Below are positions 21,291 to 33,322 of a stretch of 64,000 nt of DNA, piece by piece; within the stretch, counting starts at the first letter, position 1, and each line of letters starts with the position of its first letter. The stretch is from Apoda limacodes (taxonomy: Eukaryota; Arthropoda; Insecta; Lepidoptera; Limacodidae): contig OX291543.1 in NCBI GenBank assembly GCA_946406115.1, forward strand, positions 33,878,815-33,942,814, written 5' to 3'. The notes under the pieces were generated by a model. It was not told the origin of the DNA. It saw nothing but the letters and a program-made list of their open reading frames with translations, and made no database searches. The position numbers were made by a program, and so were the translations under genes.

Positions 21291-21955
21291 TTAAATACCT
21301 CATAAATACATTTTATATACCTAGTAATTAATATATTAGTCAAATATTTTGTAGTTATCACAAGAAGATCACTTTTTTGAAAGTATTTGTAGTGAATAAA
21401 TCAAAGCGAATGAACTAATAAAATGTTAGTAGATAAACGGTATGGTTGGAATATTACAGCGACTTTTGATCTATAATTCGTCAAAACTGAGACAGTTTAC
21501 AATAAAGACCAAAATAAAACCCGTAACTAGCGGTGCCATCATTCGGTGCACTATAATTGTAAAATGTTATATTTCTCCGCGGCCACAATGTGTAAACCGT
21601 GTAGCTCGATATATGTTTTTTATTACTTGAGAGCAGTAAACCCGACGCAAAACTCTGATTCCTCAGCGTTTATATTGCTGGAATTGCTGTAACGTGGTTA
21701 TTTTACTACAACCGGAGATATGTTCAAACATTAAAACACACGTGGTTTTCCGTTGAAGTTTTTCAATTATTTTTCTACAATTTTCATAACAACAAGCTTT
21801 AGAAGAAAATTTTATCGGTTATCTGACCATTATTTGTAGATACTTCTATACTATTTTAAAATCAGTTGCTGGTTACTTAAATATAAAATTGTTTTTATTT
21901 ATAAAATAAAAATGTAATATATTTCATGATTCTTATTGAAATGGTTCTATTTATC
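21291..21955. other. No gene recognised
   Basis: AT-rich spacer. A 62-codon plus ORF (21442-21630) shows no motif. Confidence 0.4.
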
Positions 21956-22290
21956 ATATACTAGCTGACTCGGCAAACGTTGTTTCTTTTTTTAAGCAAT
22001 TGCCGCACCAACCTATTGTGAAAGGGTTGTACTAATTCAGAAACCTTCCCGTCGTGCGCATAACAATTTACTAAAATTTCATTACAATCGGTTTTCCCAT
22101 AATATGCGAGTGCGACTCGCACTTGACCCTTTCAGAGAATCCTTTCTTATCGGATGCCTACGTCATACAAAGAACACATCCTCCAAGTTTTAGGTCTCTA
22201 CGATCAGCAGTTAGGCTGTGCGTTGATCCGTCAGTCAGTCATTCGGGACAAAACATTTTATAGGGATATAGGTACAAAAAAAAACTATAA
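21956..22290 (+). repeat. Composite of common dispersed repeats, copy A
   Basis: Begins 'TATACTAGCTGACTCGGCAAACG', includes 'TAATATGCGAGTGCGACTCG' and a 130-bp block 'AATCCTTTCTTATCGGATGC ... GTCATACAAAGAACACATCC ... GTGCGTTGATCCGTCAG'. That block recurs at 23.99-24.11 kb in the same orientation. Confidence 0.55.
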
Positions 22291-22618
22291 GTATTATTAT
22301 ACACAAAAAATTAAACACCTAAAAAGTGCATAACCTTTTAAGTTTAGAAACCTAAATAAGAGAATAAAATTAGAAACTAAAAAAACCTAATACTATAAGG
22401 TACTAATGTAATACGGTGACTTTCGAGACATTCCAATTTTAAAAAGGATTTTTGGTGAGTTCAACCTTTTTTTGAATACAATCGGATTGAGTTTTCAAAT
22501 ATGTGTCAAAATAAAATGTAATTTAAATCAAAAGCACTAAGGAGTATTGATATCAACTTCGAAGCAAATAACCGCCAAAATAACTTTCTACCTATTTTTA
22601 ACCCCATTAGGGGATGAA

Positions 22619-23852
22619 TTTCAATTCATTTATTTCAGTAATTTCAGTAAGTAGGCCTTAAGAAGGCACTTTTACATGTCAATTTTTAAATAAAAGTACA
22701 TGTATTTATGTACTTAAAAATAAAACAATACAAATAAAATTAAGAACAATAAATCATAAATAAGTAGGTAATACTATCACAAAAAAAGCTGAAGTTTAAA
22801 TACAAATAGTAAAATTATAAAAGTCAAAATATAATATAATAGCAGAATCTTAAGTCAAGTTACAAATATAAAATTATGTCAAAAAAAAACTATTATCTTT
22901 TTAAATATTGCAGGAAACATGTCAAAAAAAAAAGTTTGTTAAGTCCAATTATTCTTGTCATTTAAAAACTCGGCAACAGTGTAAAACCCCTCTGTATCAA
23001 ATGACATTTAATTGTAGATTTAAATTGATGTAAAGGCAAGTTCAGGGTAGTCTGTGGGATCTTGTTATAAAAGCGTACACACTGCCCGACAAAAGAACTG
23101 TTAAATTTTTGAAGACGACTAGTAACATCTATTAATTTATGTTTATTTCGTGTATTAACACTGTATACATCGCTTTTTTATAGTACAAGTGCAAGATTCT
23201 ACGAATATACATTATATTTGCAGAAATATATTGCGATATCATAGTTAAAATGCCGATGTTCTTAAAAACTTCTCTGAGGGAATCCCGAGGTTTCAAGTTA
23301 TAGATAGACCTAATAGCTCTTTTTTGTAATATGAAAATAGACTCTATATCAGCTGCTCTGCCCCACAACAGAATTCCATATGACATGATGCTGTGAAAAT
23401 AACTAAAATAAACTAAGCGGGCAGTTTCAGAATTAGTTAATTGTCTGACTTTCTTAACAGAGAAGGCAGCTGAGCTAAGTTTTCCAGCTAGTATAGAGAT
23501 ATGTGTATTCCATTGCAGTTTGGGATCTAATGTGACGCCCAGAAACATAGTTGAATCTATCAAATCTAAACTGTCACCATTTAAGATTAATTTAGTGTTA
23601 AGGTCTCGAACATTCGGTAAAGCAAATTTGATGCACTTGGTTTTTTGGAATTCAGCAAAAGATTGTTTATTTCAAACCAATTAAGTATTGCCGATAAGGC
23701 GTCATTGACATCGTCATAGTTTTCTTTTTTCCTATCAACATTAAATATTAAGGACGTGTCATCAGCAAACAAAACACTTAAAAAATTTTTCAGCAAAATA
23801 AGGCAAATCGTTAATATATACCAAGAACAAAAACGGTAAAATATACAATAAA
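22619..23852 (-). pseudogene. Jockey-like LINE, RT 3' half and C-terminus (copy B)
   Basis: Minus-strand, 5'-truncated near 23852. It begins inside the RT palm with FLFLVYINDLPYF (about 23845-23800) and FADDTSLIF (about 23770-23745), the catalytic Asp pair intact. It continues LNWFEINNLLLNSKK, then after a frame change FLGVTLDPKLQWNTHI, LTNSETARLVYFSYFHS, MSYGILLWG, IFILQKRAIRSIY and SQYISANIMYIR. A stop occurs after HEININ, before the usual C-terminus. The plus-strand 3' edge is 'TTCAATTCATTTATTTCAG'. The ORF is split by at least one frameshift near 23600, so it is inactive. Confidence 0.8.
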
Positions 23853-23864
23853 ATACGAAACACG

Positions 23865-24115
23865 TCTTCCACCAATTCTGTTAAACAAAAAGTTTATGCA
23901 AAATTTGAAGTAGATTGGACCAAGGAATCACGTTGTCCCATAAAAACTTCGCTACCCTTTTTCACCCCTTTAGGGTTAGAAGTTCGGAAAATCCTTTCTT
24001 ATTGGATGCCGACGTCATACAAAGAACACACCCTCCAAGTTTCAGGTCTCTACGATCAGCAATTTAGGCTGTGCGTTGATCCGTCAGTAATTCAGGACAA
24101 AGCATTTTATATATA
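23865..24115 (+). repeat. Composite dispersed repeat, copy B
   Basis: Contains 'CACCAATTCTGTTAAAC' and the 130-bp block 'AATCCTTTCTTATTGGATGCC ... GTTGATCCGTCAG' shared with 22.14-22.26 kb. The neighbouring sequence left of the LINE (22.59-22.62 kb, 'CCCCATTAGGGGATG') suggests that the LINE may have landed in this repeat. Confidence 0.5.
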
Positions 24116-25821
24116 TGGCTTACACATGCATCTAATACACATACAATAACTACGCGTGTGCCTTAAAATTTGTGTAAATTAAACGTAGAAATCTTGCAAC
24201 TTCTTAGATAGCGATTTTCTTGTAAACTATAGCAAATACAAAAATTTCAATACATTGCAACGATAAAAGTAACAAGTAAAAGTATACATTAATACAAGTA
24301 TAAAAGATTTTATCAAAATAAAAAAGGGGTAAAAATATTACATACATATTTTACGTAGTGAAGTAAAGGTAATAAAGTTATACATTTACTTTGGGCGGGG
24401 CCGTATTTTGCAGACCCGACACAAACTCGACTGAACTGAGCCGTAACGTAACGTCACGGTAAACGTAACGGAGCTCTCATGGAAATTTTACATTATTGTT
24501 TTTTTGCCTTCATCGCTCCGTGAACTACAGCGAAGGCAAGACATTACCCTATGACTTGTTAGTGACTTATATGTCCATGTCGTAGCCACATGTCGCGAGG
24601 TGTTCTATTTTGTCCGTAACTTTCGCGCAAGAAAAATATCATTTAGCTTATTCATGGTACTAGTAACACACATGGTACCGTAACACAGCTTGTTTGATAA
24701 TACAAGCTTGTTTTAGAAACGTAAACCATCATTAAAAGTTGATTTTTGAGATTTGTCAGAATCAAAAAGACCAGTAAGCATAAGGCAAATATGTCAACGA
24801 CCCTTAATTTTCGCTCCAATTTTTTATAAAGAAATTATTTTAAAAAAATTAGAAAAATTATCTTCAATCCTGTTATTCAACACCACCTAGTTTTGACTTT
24901 AAGTCATGGCAGATGGGTTCTTAAGGGTTCTGTAGCCAAATGATAGGTGTATGTTACATTTCTAAACAAAAGATGACTTAAAAAATACCTTTTTTTAATT
25001 ATTTTTGTCATATAATAACAGATTATGTTTTTTTTCTATTATTGTTATTATGTTTGTCACTGTTTGTCAAAAATTAAGATACAAATCTAATATATATTAC
25101 GGAGAAATATTAACATATTATGTATATTGACAAAGTAACAAATTATATAATAGCTTTAGGCATAACATTTCTAATAATTTATTTAGTGAAGAGATGGATA
25201 TAGACAATGACAAGTGCATGCTGGAGGCCCACGGTAGGTTGGGCAAGTTCAGGGTGCTGAATAATGTAAAACAATTTGTCTTGACCTAGTTCAGAACGGT
25301 AACAACAACGTGAGATATTGCAGAGATTGAGATTTTCCTTGGAAATTTTTTATTCCATGACGTTAATTTAAAGTTATAATTTTATCTTTATTATTTCCAT
25401 AATAATAAAAAAGAATTAAAAACATTGGTGCCTAGTCTACCTAGTATCGATAATAGAGTTAAGCGTTAAGTTTAAACACGTTGTCTTTTTCTTCTGGCAA
25501 ACAGTTTTTTGGTAGCGGTCAGTATATTTTTTGCAATTGCTATAGTCAAATATTTTTAAAGAAATATGAGGTAATGTAAAGACAAGGTTGATTTTTGAGT
25601 TGCATAATAAATATGTTCTTGACCCTACATTCTATCTGTACCATACAAAAACAAGGTGTCATAAAATTTCACCCACTTATCACATTTTTGTCTGAGTCAA
25701 AAGTCGGCTAGGTAAGTGCCGGTTGTGGATATAGTAGGATTTAATAGTTACTATCACTTATGTATGGACTTCCATATCCTCATATTGCATTTTATAAGCT
25801 GCGAACGGAGCGATATTGTAT
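24116..25821. other. No gene recognised; mild GC-rich patch at 24.4 kb
   Basis: 24395-24480 is locally GC-richer with ACGTAACG-type repeats (GTAACGTAACGTCACGG). The rest is AT-rich with nothing assigned. Confidence 0.45.
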
Positions 25822-25901
25822 TTGGTCGACTACACGGTAAATTGGTCGACTACACGGTACCATGGTCGCCTACACGGTAACTTGGTCAACCATAAAGTGC
25901 G
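25822..25901 (+). repeat. 20-bp tandem repeat, four units
   Basis: Units of TTGGTCGACTACACGGTAAA start at 25822, 25842, 25862 and 25882. The first two are nearly identical, the third has three changes, and the fourth is diverged (TTGGTCAACCATAAAG). Confidence 0.85.
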
Positions 25902-26985
25902 AATTAATTTCAGTTTATTTAGTTGATACAACATTATTAGGGTTTCATCTTAATTACAAACGTTCTAAATTTTGCCAGACTTTCAGGTAGACATAATATT
26001 TTTCAAGTAAAATTATTGTTATATACAGATGGACAAACTCTATACCCTAACAAGCAAAATAAAACAGTTGTTCCAATCTTCAATTATATTTATATGAACT
26101 TCTAAATCTCAAGAAAAAAACGTTTTATTATTTTTAAAAAAGCAATTTCGCTTCAATTGCTTCAGTGAATGCAGGAACGACTGTTGAAAGGTCGTTATTC
26201 TCAGCGATGGTAACAATCTGGTCTTTTATTAATTCTAAAGAAAAGCTTTACTTTTATGCAAGCGTTAAGATTTTTTTTTAATTCAAAAGTTTTACCGTCA
26301 TATATTTATTATTTTTAATGTTTCTTGAGGTGACAACATTTAGAGTTGTGATATAAATCGACATATTTTGTATTAGCTTTTGCCCTTGGAAATACAATCG
26401 GATAAAATACAGTAAAACCTCTCTTTTGTTTTTATTTATCGTGTAAATTGACTTTTTTATTTGAGCTTAAAGGAACAGTAAACCGCGGAAACAAATAAAA
26501 CCTGTGTCATTTGTACCCATACACTATCCCTGTGACTAACAGACTAAGTCTAACAATGAATGACGTCAACCCATTGCTAACCGAACGTCCAACCAACAAA
26601 CTCACAATTGCATTTATAATATTACAGTAAATATGCACGCCAAAGACTCGCTGTGTAGTTTGGCTCACTATCTGCCGCACTTAGAGTTTGGGTGCTCGGC
26701 TCTGACTATCGACTTCCCCTATTCTCCAATGTTCGAGTAACAGAAAAAAGATGCATTGTTTAACGCAATAAAAAAAATGTCTAGGTACAACAAAATAGCC
26801 TGAACGAATGGCACGCCAGCAACATATTACCTACGACAATTTTACGTGTACTGTGACTTTTAACTGTCACAACTTAATTATTAAAGGTTATTCGTTAAAA
26901 TGCAATAGGTTTTATTGTATAGCAGCTATTTGATAAAAAAAAATTAATTTACCTTTTCTTGTAGGTACTTTTCTTCTCCTTTGAT
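25902..26985. other. No gene recognised
   Basis: AT-rich. No element boundaries or protein motifs seen. Confidence 0.45.
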
Positions 26986-27402
26986 AAATTATACAAATTT
27001 TACGAATATATTTGTATAAAGAAAAGAAACTATCGTATCTACACGATCTAATTTTACCGACTAGAGTAAAATTGATATAGTATGATTTTTGCCTCTCACA
27101 GTTAGCGTCTGTTTATTTGTAAAGCGCTCCCTACAATGAGTCATTGCAATTTTAAGCATTTGCTTTAATGTCAAAAAAAAAATTTGCTCAAATCTTTTTT
27201 ATACAATAGTATAATTTCCCCGACTTTATAAAAAATGTAGATATAATAAAACATTGGTTCGTACGCTTTAATTTTATAGAAACATTACAATACAACTAAA
27301 AATATAAATAATTTAACATTTCAGTCGACACCAAGATGTATTTTGTATAAAAACGTACTGCTTTACATAATCTTACATACCATTTATAATATACTAGCTG
27401 TT

Positions 27403-27905
27403 CCTAGCGGTTTGACCCACGGTAATTTACTGCTCGTCTCCTATGGGCTATACGTGAAGTTATAAAGTCCATAAACTTTTCTCAAGAATATGGCTATCAA
27501 ATGCAAAAATAGTGCATCGTATATTAAGGGTGGTAAGGAGTAAATTACTAAAGAGAGGCTATTTAGAAGCCTAGACCGAAGGCATTAATGACTCGAGTTT
27601 GTACCGCCCGTGTTACACAAAATGGTTTTCATCACATTTGTGAGTAAATAAATAAAAATCTTAGGTGAATAAATAAATAAACTCACCAAAACACAATTGA
27701 AATGGCGCAAAATAGAAGTAGAGAAAACAACGCATCTACCATATCTAGAGAATTTATGAATTATAAAGTTTTGTTTGAAGTGAAAACTTGTAGGTAATTG
27801 CTCACTTGTAGTGCGCGCGTAGTTCGTGTTTCGAACAAAGATACATTATATATACTTGATGGAATAGGCTCGTCATTACCGCCCGTGGGTTCTATGAATT
27901 AATGA
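27403..27905 (+). repeat. Repeat block related to the 41.7-kb palindrome arms
   Basis: 27403-27500 starts 'TACTAGCTGTTCCTAGCGG', a common repeat head. 27520-27905 ('TTAAGGGTGGTAAGGAG', 'GGCATTAATGACTCGAG TTTGTACCGCCCGTG', 'GAGTAAATAAATAAAAATCTTAGG', 'AATAGAAGTAGAGAAAACAACG', 'TACCGCCCGTGGGTTCTATG') matches the left arm of the palindromic element at 41.6-42.0 kb. A copy lies 2268 bp downstream. Confidence 0.65.
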
Positions 27906-28062
27906 AAAAAAAATACCACGAAAAAGCACGTGTGAGTAATTAAGGTCTCAGCACCTGATTTGCTTGCACGTAATGACACTGTTTACGAGTAAGTGTAATG
28001 ATATAGTATATTGTGTCACAAGGGACCGAAATAATGTATTGAGGGCGAGAGCGATTGTTTAT

Positions 28063-28327
28063 TCAAAGTACGTCTGTCGAGGCTAAATAATTTTGATATT
28101 GCAAACTCTGCTTTTCATCCCTCTGTATCAGAAAAATAAATAAGAGAAGCTTTAAGGATTAACGAATATGAATATTTATATTTACATACCCAATTTACAA
28201 TAAAAAATTCATAGGCTTTTAGATATAATTCTCTTGATTTGTGTGGTTGTAAATGTTTAGTTTCTGCGTTTAATTTTAGACTTTCTGATATTAATATTAA
28301 TATTTCACTTTCACTGCTAGAACTCAT
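28063..28327 (-). pseudogene. Crypton/KIAA1958-like recombinase N-terminal exons, copy 1
   Basis: On the minus strand, ATG at 28327-28325 opens 46 codons: MSSSSESEILILISESLKLN, then HKSRELYLKAYEFFIVNW. They are followed at 28189 by a donor GTATGT. A 67-nt intron ends in CTGATACAG at 28123, and exon 2 reads RDEKQSLQYQNYLASTDVL before a TGA (28065-28063). The joined pattern 'K-S-x-x-x-Y-x-x-x-Y-x-x-F-x-x-W-R ... S-x-D-V-L' resembles the N-terminal SAM-like segment of Crypton-type and KIAA1958-like tyrosine recombinase proteins of animals (family assignment is inference). The catalytic domain is absent and the frame stops at the point where YF...L would continue, so this is a 5' fragment or pseudogene. 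Confidence 0.45.
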
Positions 28328-28639
28328 CTTTTATTTAATTTGTGTGAATCAAATTAAAATTGTCTGTAATATTTTGATAAAAAGTAATCCCACCAAAAAC
28401 ATTTTCATGTTAAATGTTGCCAAGACGAGACCATAAGCCCGCACTGTCAGAAAGTCATGTAGAGCCAAGCTTCTCACTCTACACGCCCTGCCTCTACAAG
28501 CCCTAACTTCACAAACTCTATACCTTGGTCAAAATATGTAGCTTGGCCGTTTCGTTACTACAAGAACTGTTGTAAAACAGAAAAGTAATGAGCAATGAAT
28601 AAATTTTTCAACTTACAGCGCGACGATTGCGTTCAAACA

Positions 28640-28935
28640 ATAAAAATCGGCCAAATGCGAGTCGGACTCGCGCACGAAGAGTTCCGTAACATTATCTACA
28701 AAAACGAGCAAAAAAATCACGTATGTTGTATGGGAGCCCCCTTAAATATTTTTTTTTTCTGTTTTTTAGTATTTGTTATTATGGCGGCAACAGAAACACA
28801 TCTTCTGTGAAAAATTTCAACTGTCTATCTATAACGGTTCATGAGATACAGAGAGACAGACGGACGGACGGACGGACAGCGAAGCCTTAGTAATATAGTT
28901 CCTAATTACCTTTCAGGTACGAAACCCTAAAAAAC
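28640..28935 (-). repeat. 'GGCCAAGTGCGAGTC' repeat inside unit 1
   Basis: 'ATCGGCCAAATGCGAGTCGG', 'GTATGTTGTATGGGAGCCCC', 'GGCGGCAACAGAAACACATC', (GGAC)n at 28860-28878 and 'AGCGAAGCCTTAGTAATA'. A near-identical copy sits in unit 2 at 30.91-31.20 kb. Confidence 0.7.
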
Positions 28936-29253
28936 AAACAAACTACAATCTTTTCTCTTTATAATAAATCTATATCGAAAAAGTAGATCCTATACCTACA
29001 TAAAGTACATAACACGTTTGCATGTGTGTAAACGATCATCAAATCGTTGACTAATGATGGTAGCTGCCATCGTCAGCGGTGATTAATATATCTAAGTGTC
29101 CGCAAGATATTGACGCTCGCGCTCGTTTGCTACGGGTCGATGTTACTAACAGAAATAAATATAAATCTCTGAACTTGCTTTAAACGTAAATAATAAAGTT
29201 ATAAAAATAGTGGGTTCGATATTTTTGCATCAAAATCTATCTAAAGCAAGTCC

Positions 29254-31520
29254 AAATTATACAAATTTTACGAATATATTTGTATAAAGAAAAGAAACTA
29301 TCGTATCTACACGATCTAATTTTACCGACTAGAGTAAAATTGATATAGTATGATTTTTGCCTCTCACAGTTAGCGTCTGTTTATTTGTAAAGCGCTCCCT
29401 ACAATGAGTCATTGCAATTTTAAGCATTTGCTTTAATGTCAAAAAAAAAATTTGCTCAAATCTTTTTTATACAATAGTATAATTTCCCCGACTTTATAAA
29501 AAATGTAGATATAATAAAACATTGGTTCGTACGCTTTAATTTTATAGAAACATTACAATACAACTAAAAATATAAATAATTTAACATTTCAGTCGACACC
29601 AAGATGTATTTTGTATAAAAACGTACTGCTTTACATAATCTTACATACCATTTATAATATACTAGCTGTTCCTAGCGGTTTGACCCACGGTAATTTACTG
29701 CTCGTCTCCTATGGGCTATACGTGAAGTTATAAAGTCCATAAACTTTTCTCAAGAATATGGCTATCAAATGCAAAAATAGTGCATCGTATATTAAGGGTG
29801 GTAAGGAGTAAATTACTAAAGAGAGGCTATTTAGAAGCCTAGACCGAAGGCATTAATGACTCGAGTTTGTACCGCCCGTGTTACACAAAATGGTTTTCAT
29901 CACATTTGTGAGTAAATAAATAAAAATCTTAGGTGAATAAATAAATAAACTCACCAAAACACAATTGAAATGGCGCAAAATAGAAGTAGAGAAAACAACG
30001 CATCTACCATATCTAGAGAATTTATGAATTATAAAGTTTTGTTTGAAGTGAAAACTTGTAGGTAATTGCTCACTTGTAGTGCGCGCGTAGTTCGTGTTTC
30101 GAACAAAGATACATTATATATACTTGATGGAATAGGCTCGTCATTACCGCCCGTGGGTTCTATGAATTAATGAAAAAAAAATACCACGAAAAAGCACGTG
30201 TGAGTAATTAAGGTCTCAGCACCTGATTTGCTTGCACGTAATGACACTGTTTACGAGTAAGTGTAATGATATAGTATATTGTGTCACAAGGGACCGAAAT
30301 AATGTATTGAGGGCGAGAGCGATTGTTTATTCAAAGTACGTCTGTCGAGGCTAAATAATTTTGATATTGCAAACTCTGCTTTTCATCCCTCTGTATCAGA
30401 AAAATAAATAAGAGAAGCTTTAAGGATTAACGAATATGAATATTTATATTTACATACCCAATTTACAATAAAAAATTCATAGGCTTTTAGATATAATTCT
30501 CTTGATTTGTGTGGTTGTAAATGTTTAGTTTCTGCGTTTAATTTTAGACTTTCTGATATTAATATTAATATTTCACTTTCACTGCTAGAACTCATCTTTT
30601 ATTTAATTTGTGTGAATCAAATTAAAATTGTCTGTAATATTTTGATAAAAAGTAATCCCACCAAAAACATTTTCATGTTAAATGTTGCCAAGACGAGACC
30701 ATAAGCCCGCACTGTCAGAAAGTCATGTAGAGCCAAGCTTCTCACTCTACACGCCCTGCCTCTACAAGCCCTAACTTCACAAACTCTATACCTTGGTCAA
30801 AATATGTAGCTTGGCCGTTTCGTTACTACAAGAACTGTTGTAAAACAGAAAAGTAATGAGCAATGAATAAATTTTTCAACTTACAGCGCGACGATTGCGT
30901 TCAAACAATAAAAATCGGCCAAATGCGAGTCGGACTCGCGCACGAAGAGTTCCGTAACATTATCTACAAAAACGAGCAAAAAAATCACGTATGTTGTATG
31001 GGAGCCCCCTTAAATATTTTTTTTTCTGTTTTTTAGTATTTGTTATTATGGCGGCAACAGAAACACATCTTCTGTGAAAAATTTCAACTGTCTATCTATA
31101 ACGGTTCATGAGATACAGAGAGACAGACGGACGGACGGACGGACAGCGAAGCCTTAGTAATATAGTTCCTAATTACCTTTCAGGTACGAAACCCTAAAAA
31201 ACAAACAAACTACAATCTTTTCTCTTTATAATAAATCTATATCGAAAAAGTAGATCCTATACCTACATAAAGTACATAACACGTTTGCATGTGTGTAAAC
31301 GATCATCAAATCGTTGACTAATGATGGTAGCTGCCATCGTCAGCGGTGATTAATATATCTAAGTGTCCGCAAGATATTGACGCTCGCGCTCGTTTGCTAC
31401 GGGTCGATGTTACTAACAGAAATAAATATAAATCTCTGAACTTGCTTTAAACGTAAATAATAAAGTTATAAAAATAGTGGGTTCGATATTTTTGCATCAA
31501 AATCTATCTAAAGCAAGTCC
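29254..31520 (+). repeat. 2.27-kb direct tandem duplication, unit 2
   Basis: 2267 bp, collinear with 26986-29253. It carries the same three sub-elements. Repeat block 29671-30173 corresponds to 27403-27905, and repeat block 30908-31203 to 28640-28935. The unit ends at AAATTAT, after which the truncated LINE begins (poly-T at 31539). Confidence 0.95.
30331..30595 (-). pseudogene. Crypton/KIAA1958-like recombinase N-terminal exons, copy 2
   Basis: Identical in sequence, by eye, to the pair at 28063-28327: exon 1 30458-30595, GT-AG intron 30391-30457, exon 2 ending at TGA 30333-30331. It exists because of the tandem duplication. As in copy 1, no catalytic domain follows. Confidence 0.45.
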
Positions 31521-31538
31521 AAATTATTTGTGAAAGTC

Positions 31539-33322
31539 TTTTTTTTTTTTTTTTTTTAATACCACTAAGGTGGCAAACAAGCCTACGGTCCGCCTGATGG
31601 TAAGCGGTCACCGTAGCATATGGACGCTTGCATCACCAGGGGCATCACTCGCGCGTTGCCGACCCTTCAAAAATCTAATAACTTCTTTTTTGAAGAACCC
31701 CATACTGTAATCCTTAGAGAAAGCCTTGGCAGGGAGCTCATTCCACAACCCAAGCGTTCGCGGGAGGAAGTTTCTCTGAAACCGCACTGTACGCGACCAT
31801 TTCGGTTCCAAAGTGTGAGAATGAATTCCCTGTCGATGGCGAGCGATGCGATGGTAGAAAGTAGCCGTGGGCATCATTTCGAACAATTCCTCAGAACACA
31901 ATCCATTGTACAAGCGGTAGAACACACACAGGGTGGCAAAGTCTCTCCTCAGACTTAAGGGCTCGATACCGCAAGTGAGTTTGGGATCGTCGACAATTCT
32001 CTCAGCTCGTCGTTGAACCGAGTCAAAAGGGCCAAGCTAGTATCCGGTTGCACCCGCCCAGAGATGGCAGCAGTACTCCATATGGGGCCGGACTTGCGAC
32101 TTGTAAAGTAGCAACCTTTGCCCCGACGTGAAGTACTGCTTCGCTCTGTTGAGTACACCAAGTTTTTTGGACGCCAGCTTTACCTTGTCTAGAAAATGAT
32201 CTCGGAACTGAACATCGCTGGAGATGTCAACGCCAAGGATCCCAATGCTCTTGGAGATGGAGAGGAGAGTATTCTGGAATTGTGGGACTACAGTGAATGG
32301 GGTTTTCTTAGCGGTGAACGCGCAGACTTGTGTCTTTGAAGGGTTGAATCGGACCAAGTTTTCCCGCCCCCAGTCAGAGACCTTGGACATACCGATCTCG
32401 ATTTGAGACACAAGTTCTTCACGCTTTTCCTCCACAACGGAACGTGGGATGCTTGCACGGCCCGTGTAATAAGCGTCTCCAGTACTGTCATCTGCATAGC
32501 AATGTATGTTGTTGATGTCCAACATATCATTGATGTGCAGTAGAAACAATGTAGGAGACAACACAGAGCCTAGTCTAAGCTATCAGAGCAACTACCGTCA
32601 ACTATGGCTCGTATGCGTCTGCCGGACAAAAAGCTAGCCACCCATTTGCACAAACCCTCGGGCACTCCGTAAGATGGCAACTTCGATAGAAGATCCCGGT
32701 GCCAGATCCGATCGAACGCCTTCGCTATGTCTAGGCTACATGCCAATGCCTCCCCCTGACTCTTAATGGCTAGTGCCCATCGGTGTGTGAGATACACTAG
32801 AAGGTCACCAGTTGAGCGACCGTGGCGAAAGCCATATTGACGGTCACTGATCAGGTCGTGTTTTTCTAGGTATTTCAAAAGCTGTGTGTTGATCACACGC
32901 TCCATCACCTTGGAGAGGAGAGAGGTTTTAGCGATAGGCTTGTCATTCGATGGATCTGATCTATCGCCCTTTTTGGGCACCGGGTGCACATTTGCAGTCT
33001 TCCATGAAGACGGAAATTGCCTAGTGTGGTAGGAAAGCGTGAAGAGGCGCGTGAGTACAGGACATAACTCAGAAGCACACTGCTTAAGCACCACTGCTGG
33101 TATGACGTCTGGCCCACTCGACTTATGAACGTCTAGGGAAAGCAACGCCCGCCGGACCTCGCGCTGTGTTATAGAGATTTCCGGCATCGTCTTACCGCAC
33201 CACGGTAATGTAGGTGGTACAGCGCCTTCGTCGTTCACATTCGAGTTAGAGGCAAAGAGACTGCCCAATAGATCGGCTTTCTCTTTTGCACTGTGGGCCA
33301 AGTCACCATCGGTCTTTCGCAG
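31539..33322 (-). mobile_element. CR1/jockey LINE, 5'-truncated copy with A19 tail
   Basis: Minus-strand insertion. The 19-T run at 31539-31557 is the A tail, followed by 'AATACCACTAAGGTGGCAAAC'. Homology to the intact element (49523-53217) ends abruptly at 33322 within the linker before the RT. It begins 13 bp after the tandem duplication ends. Confidence 0.9.
31608..33301 (-). pseudogene. LINE ORF2 pseudogene (RT to C-terminus)
   Basis: Closely related to the 988-residue ORF at 49.6 kb. Starting in the linker (LAHSAKEKADLLGSLFAS), it keeps the RT blocks HPVPKKGDRSDPSN, QYGFRHGRSTGD, SLDIAKAFDRIWH and CYADDSTGD with both catalytic Asp residues. Near 32565 a 26-bp stretch of the intact copy is replaced by about 7 bp, a net 19-bp loss that shifts the frame and removes NAGVPQGSV. 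A second break (stop after WAGATGY, 32037) separates the last 140 residues. It is non-functional but young. Confidence 0.9.

Larger units (their letters stand above)
26986..29253 (+). repeat. 2.27-kb direct tandem duplication, unit 1
   Basis: The 2268-bp segment starting AAATTATACAAATTTTACG is followed immediately by a second copy at 29254. The junctions share AAATTAT (26986-26992, 29254-29260, 31521-31527). The one difference I found is a T run of 10 in unit 1 (about 28749) against 9 in unit 2 (about 31017). Unit 1 holds a common repeat, a recombinase-like exon pair and a 'GGCCAAGTGCGAGTC' repeat. Confidence 0.95.

Noticed and set aside
28239..28436. 65-codon plus-strand ORF (and its duplicate at 30507-30704)
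   Set aside because: It overlaps antisense the exon pair with recognisable recombinase-like pattern and has no motif itself.
31620..31958. 112-codon plus-strand ORF at the LINE copy
   Set aside because: Antisense to the LINE C-terminus; a shadow.
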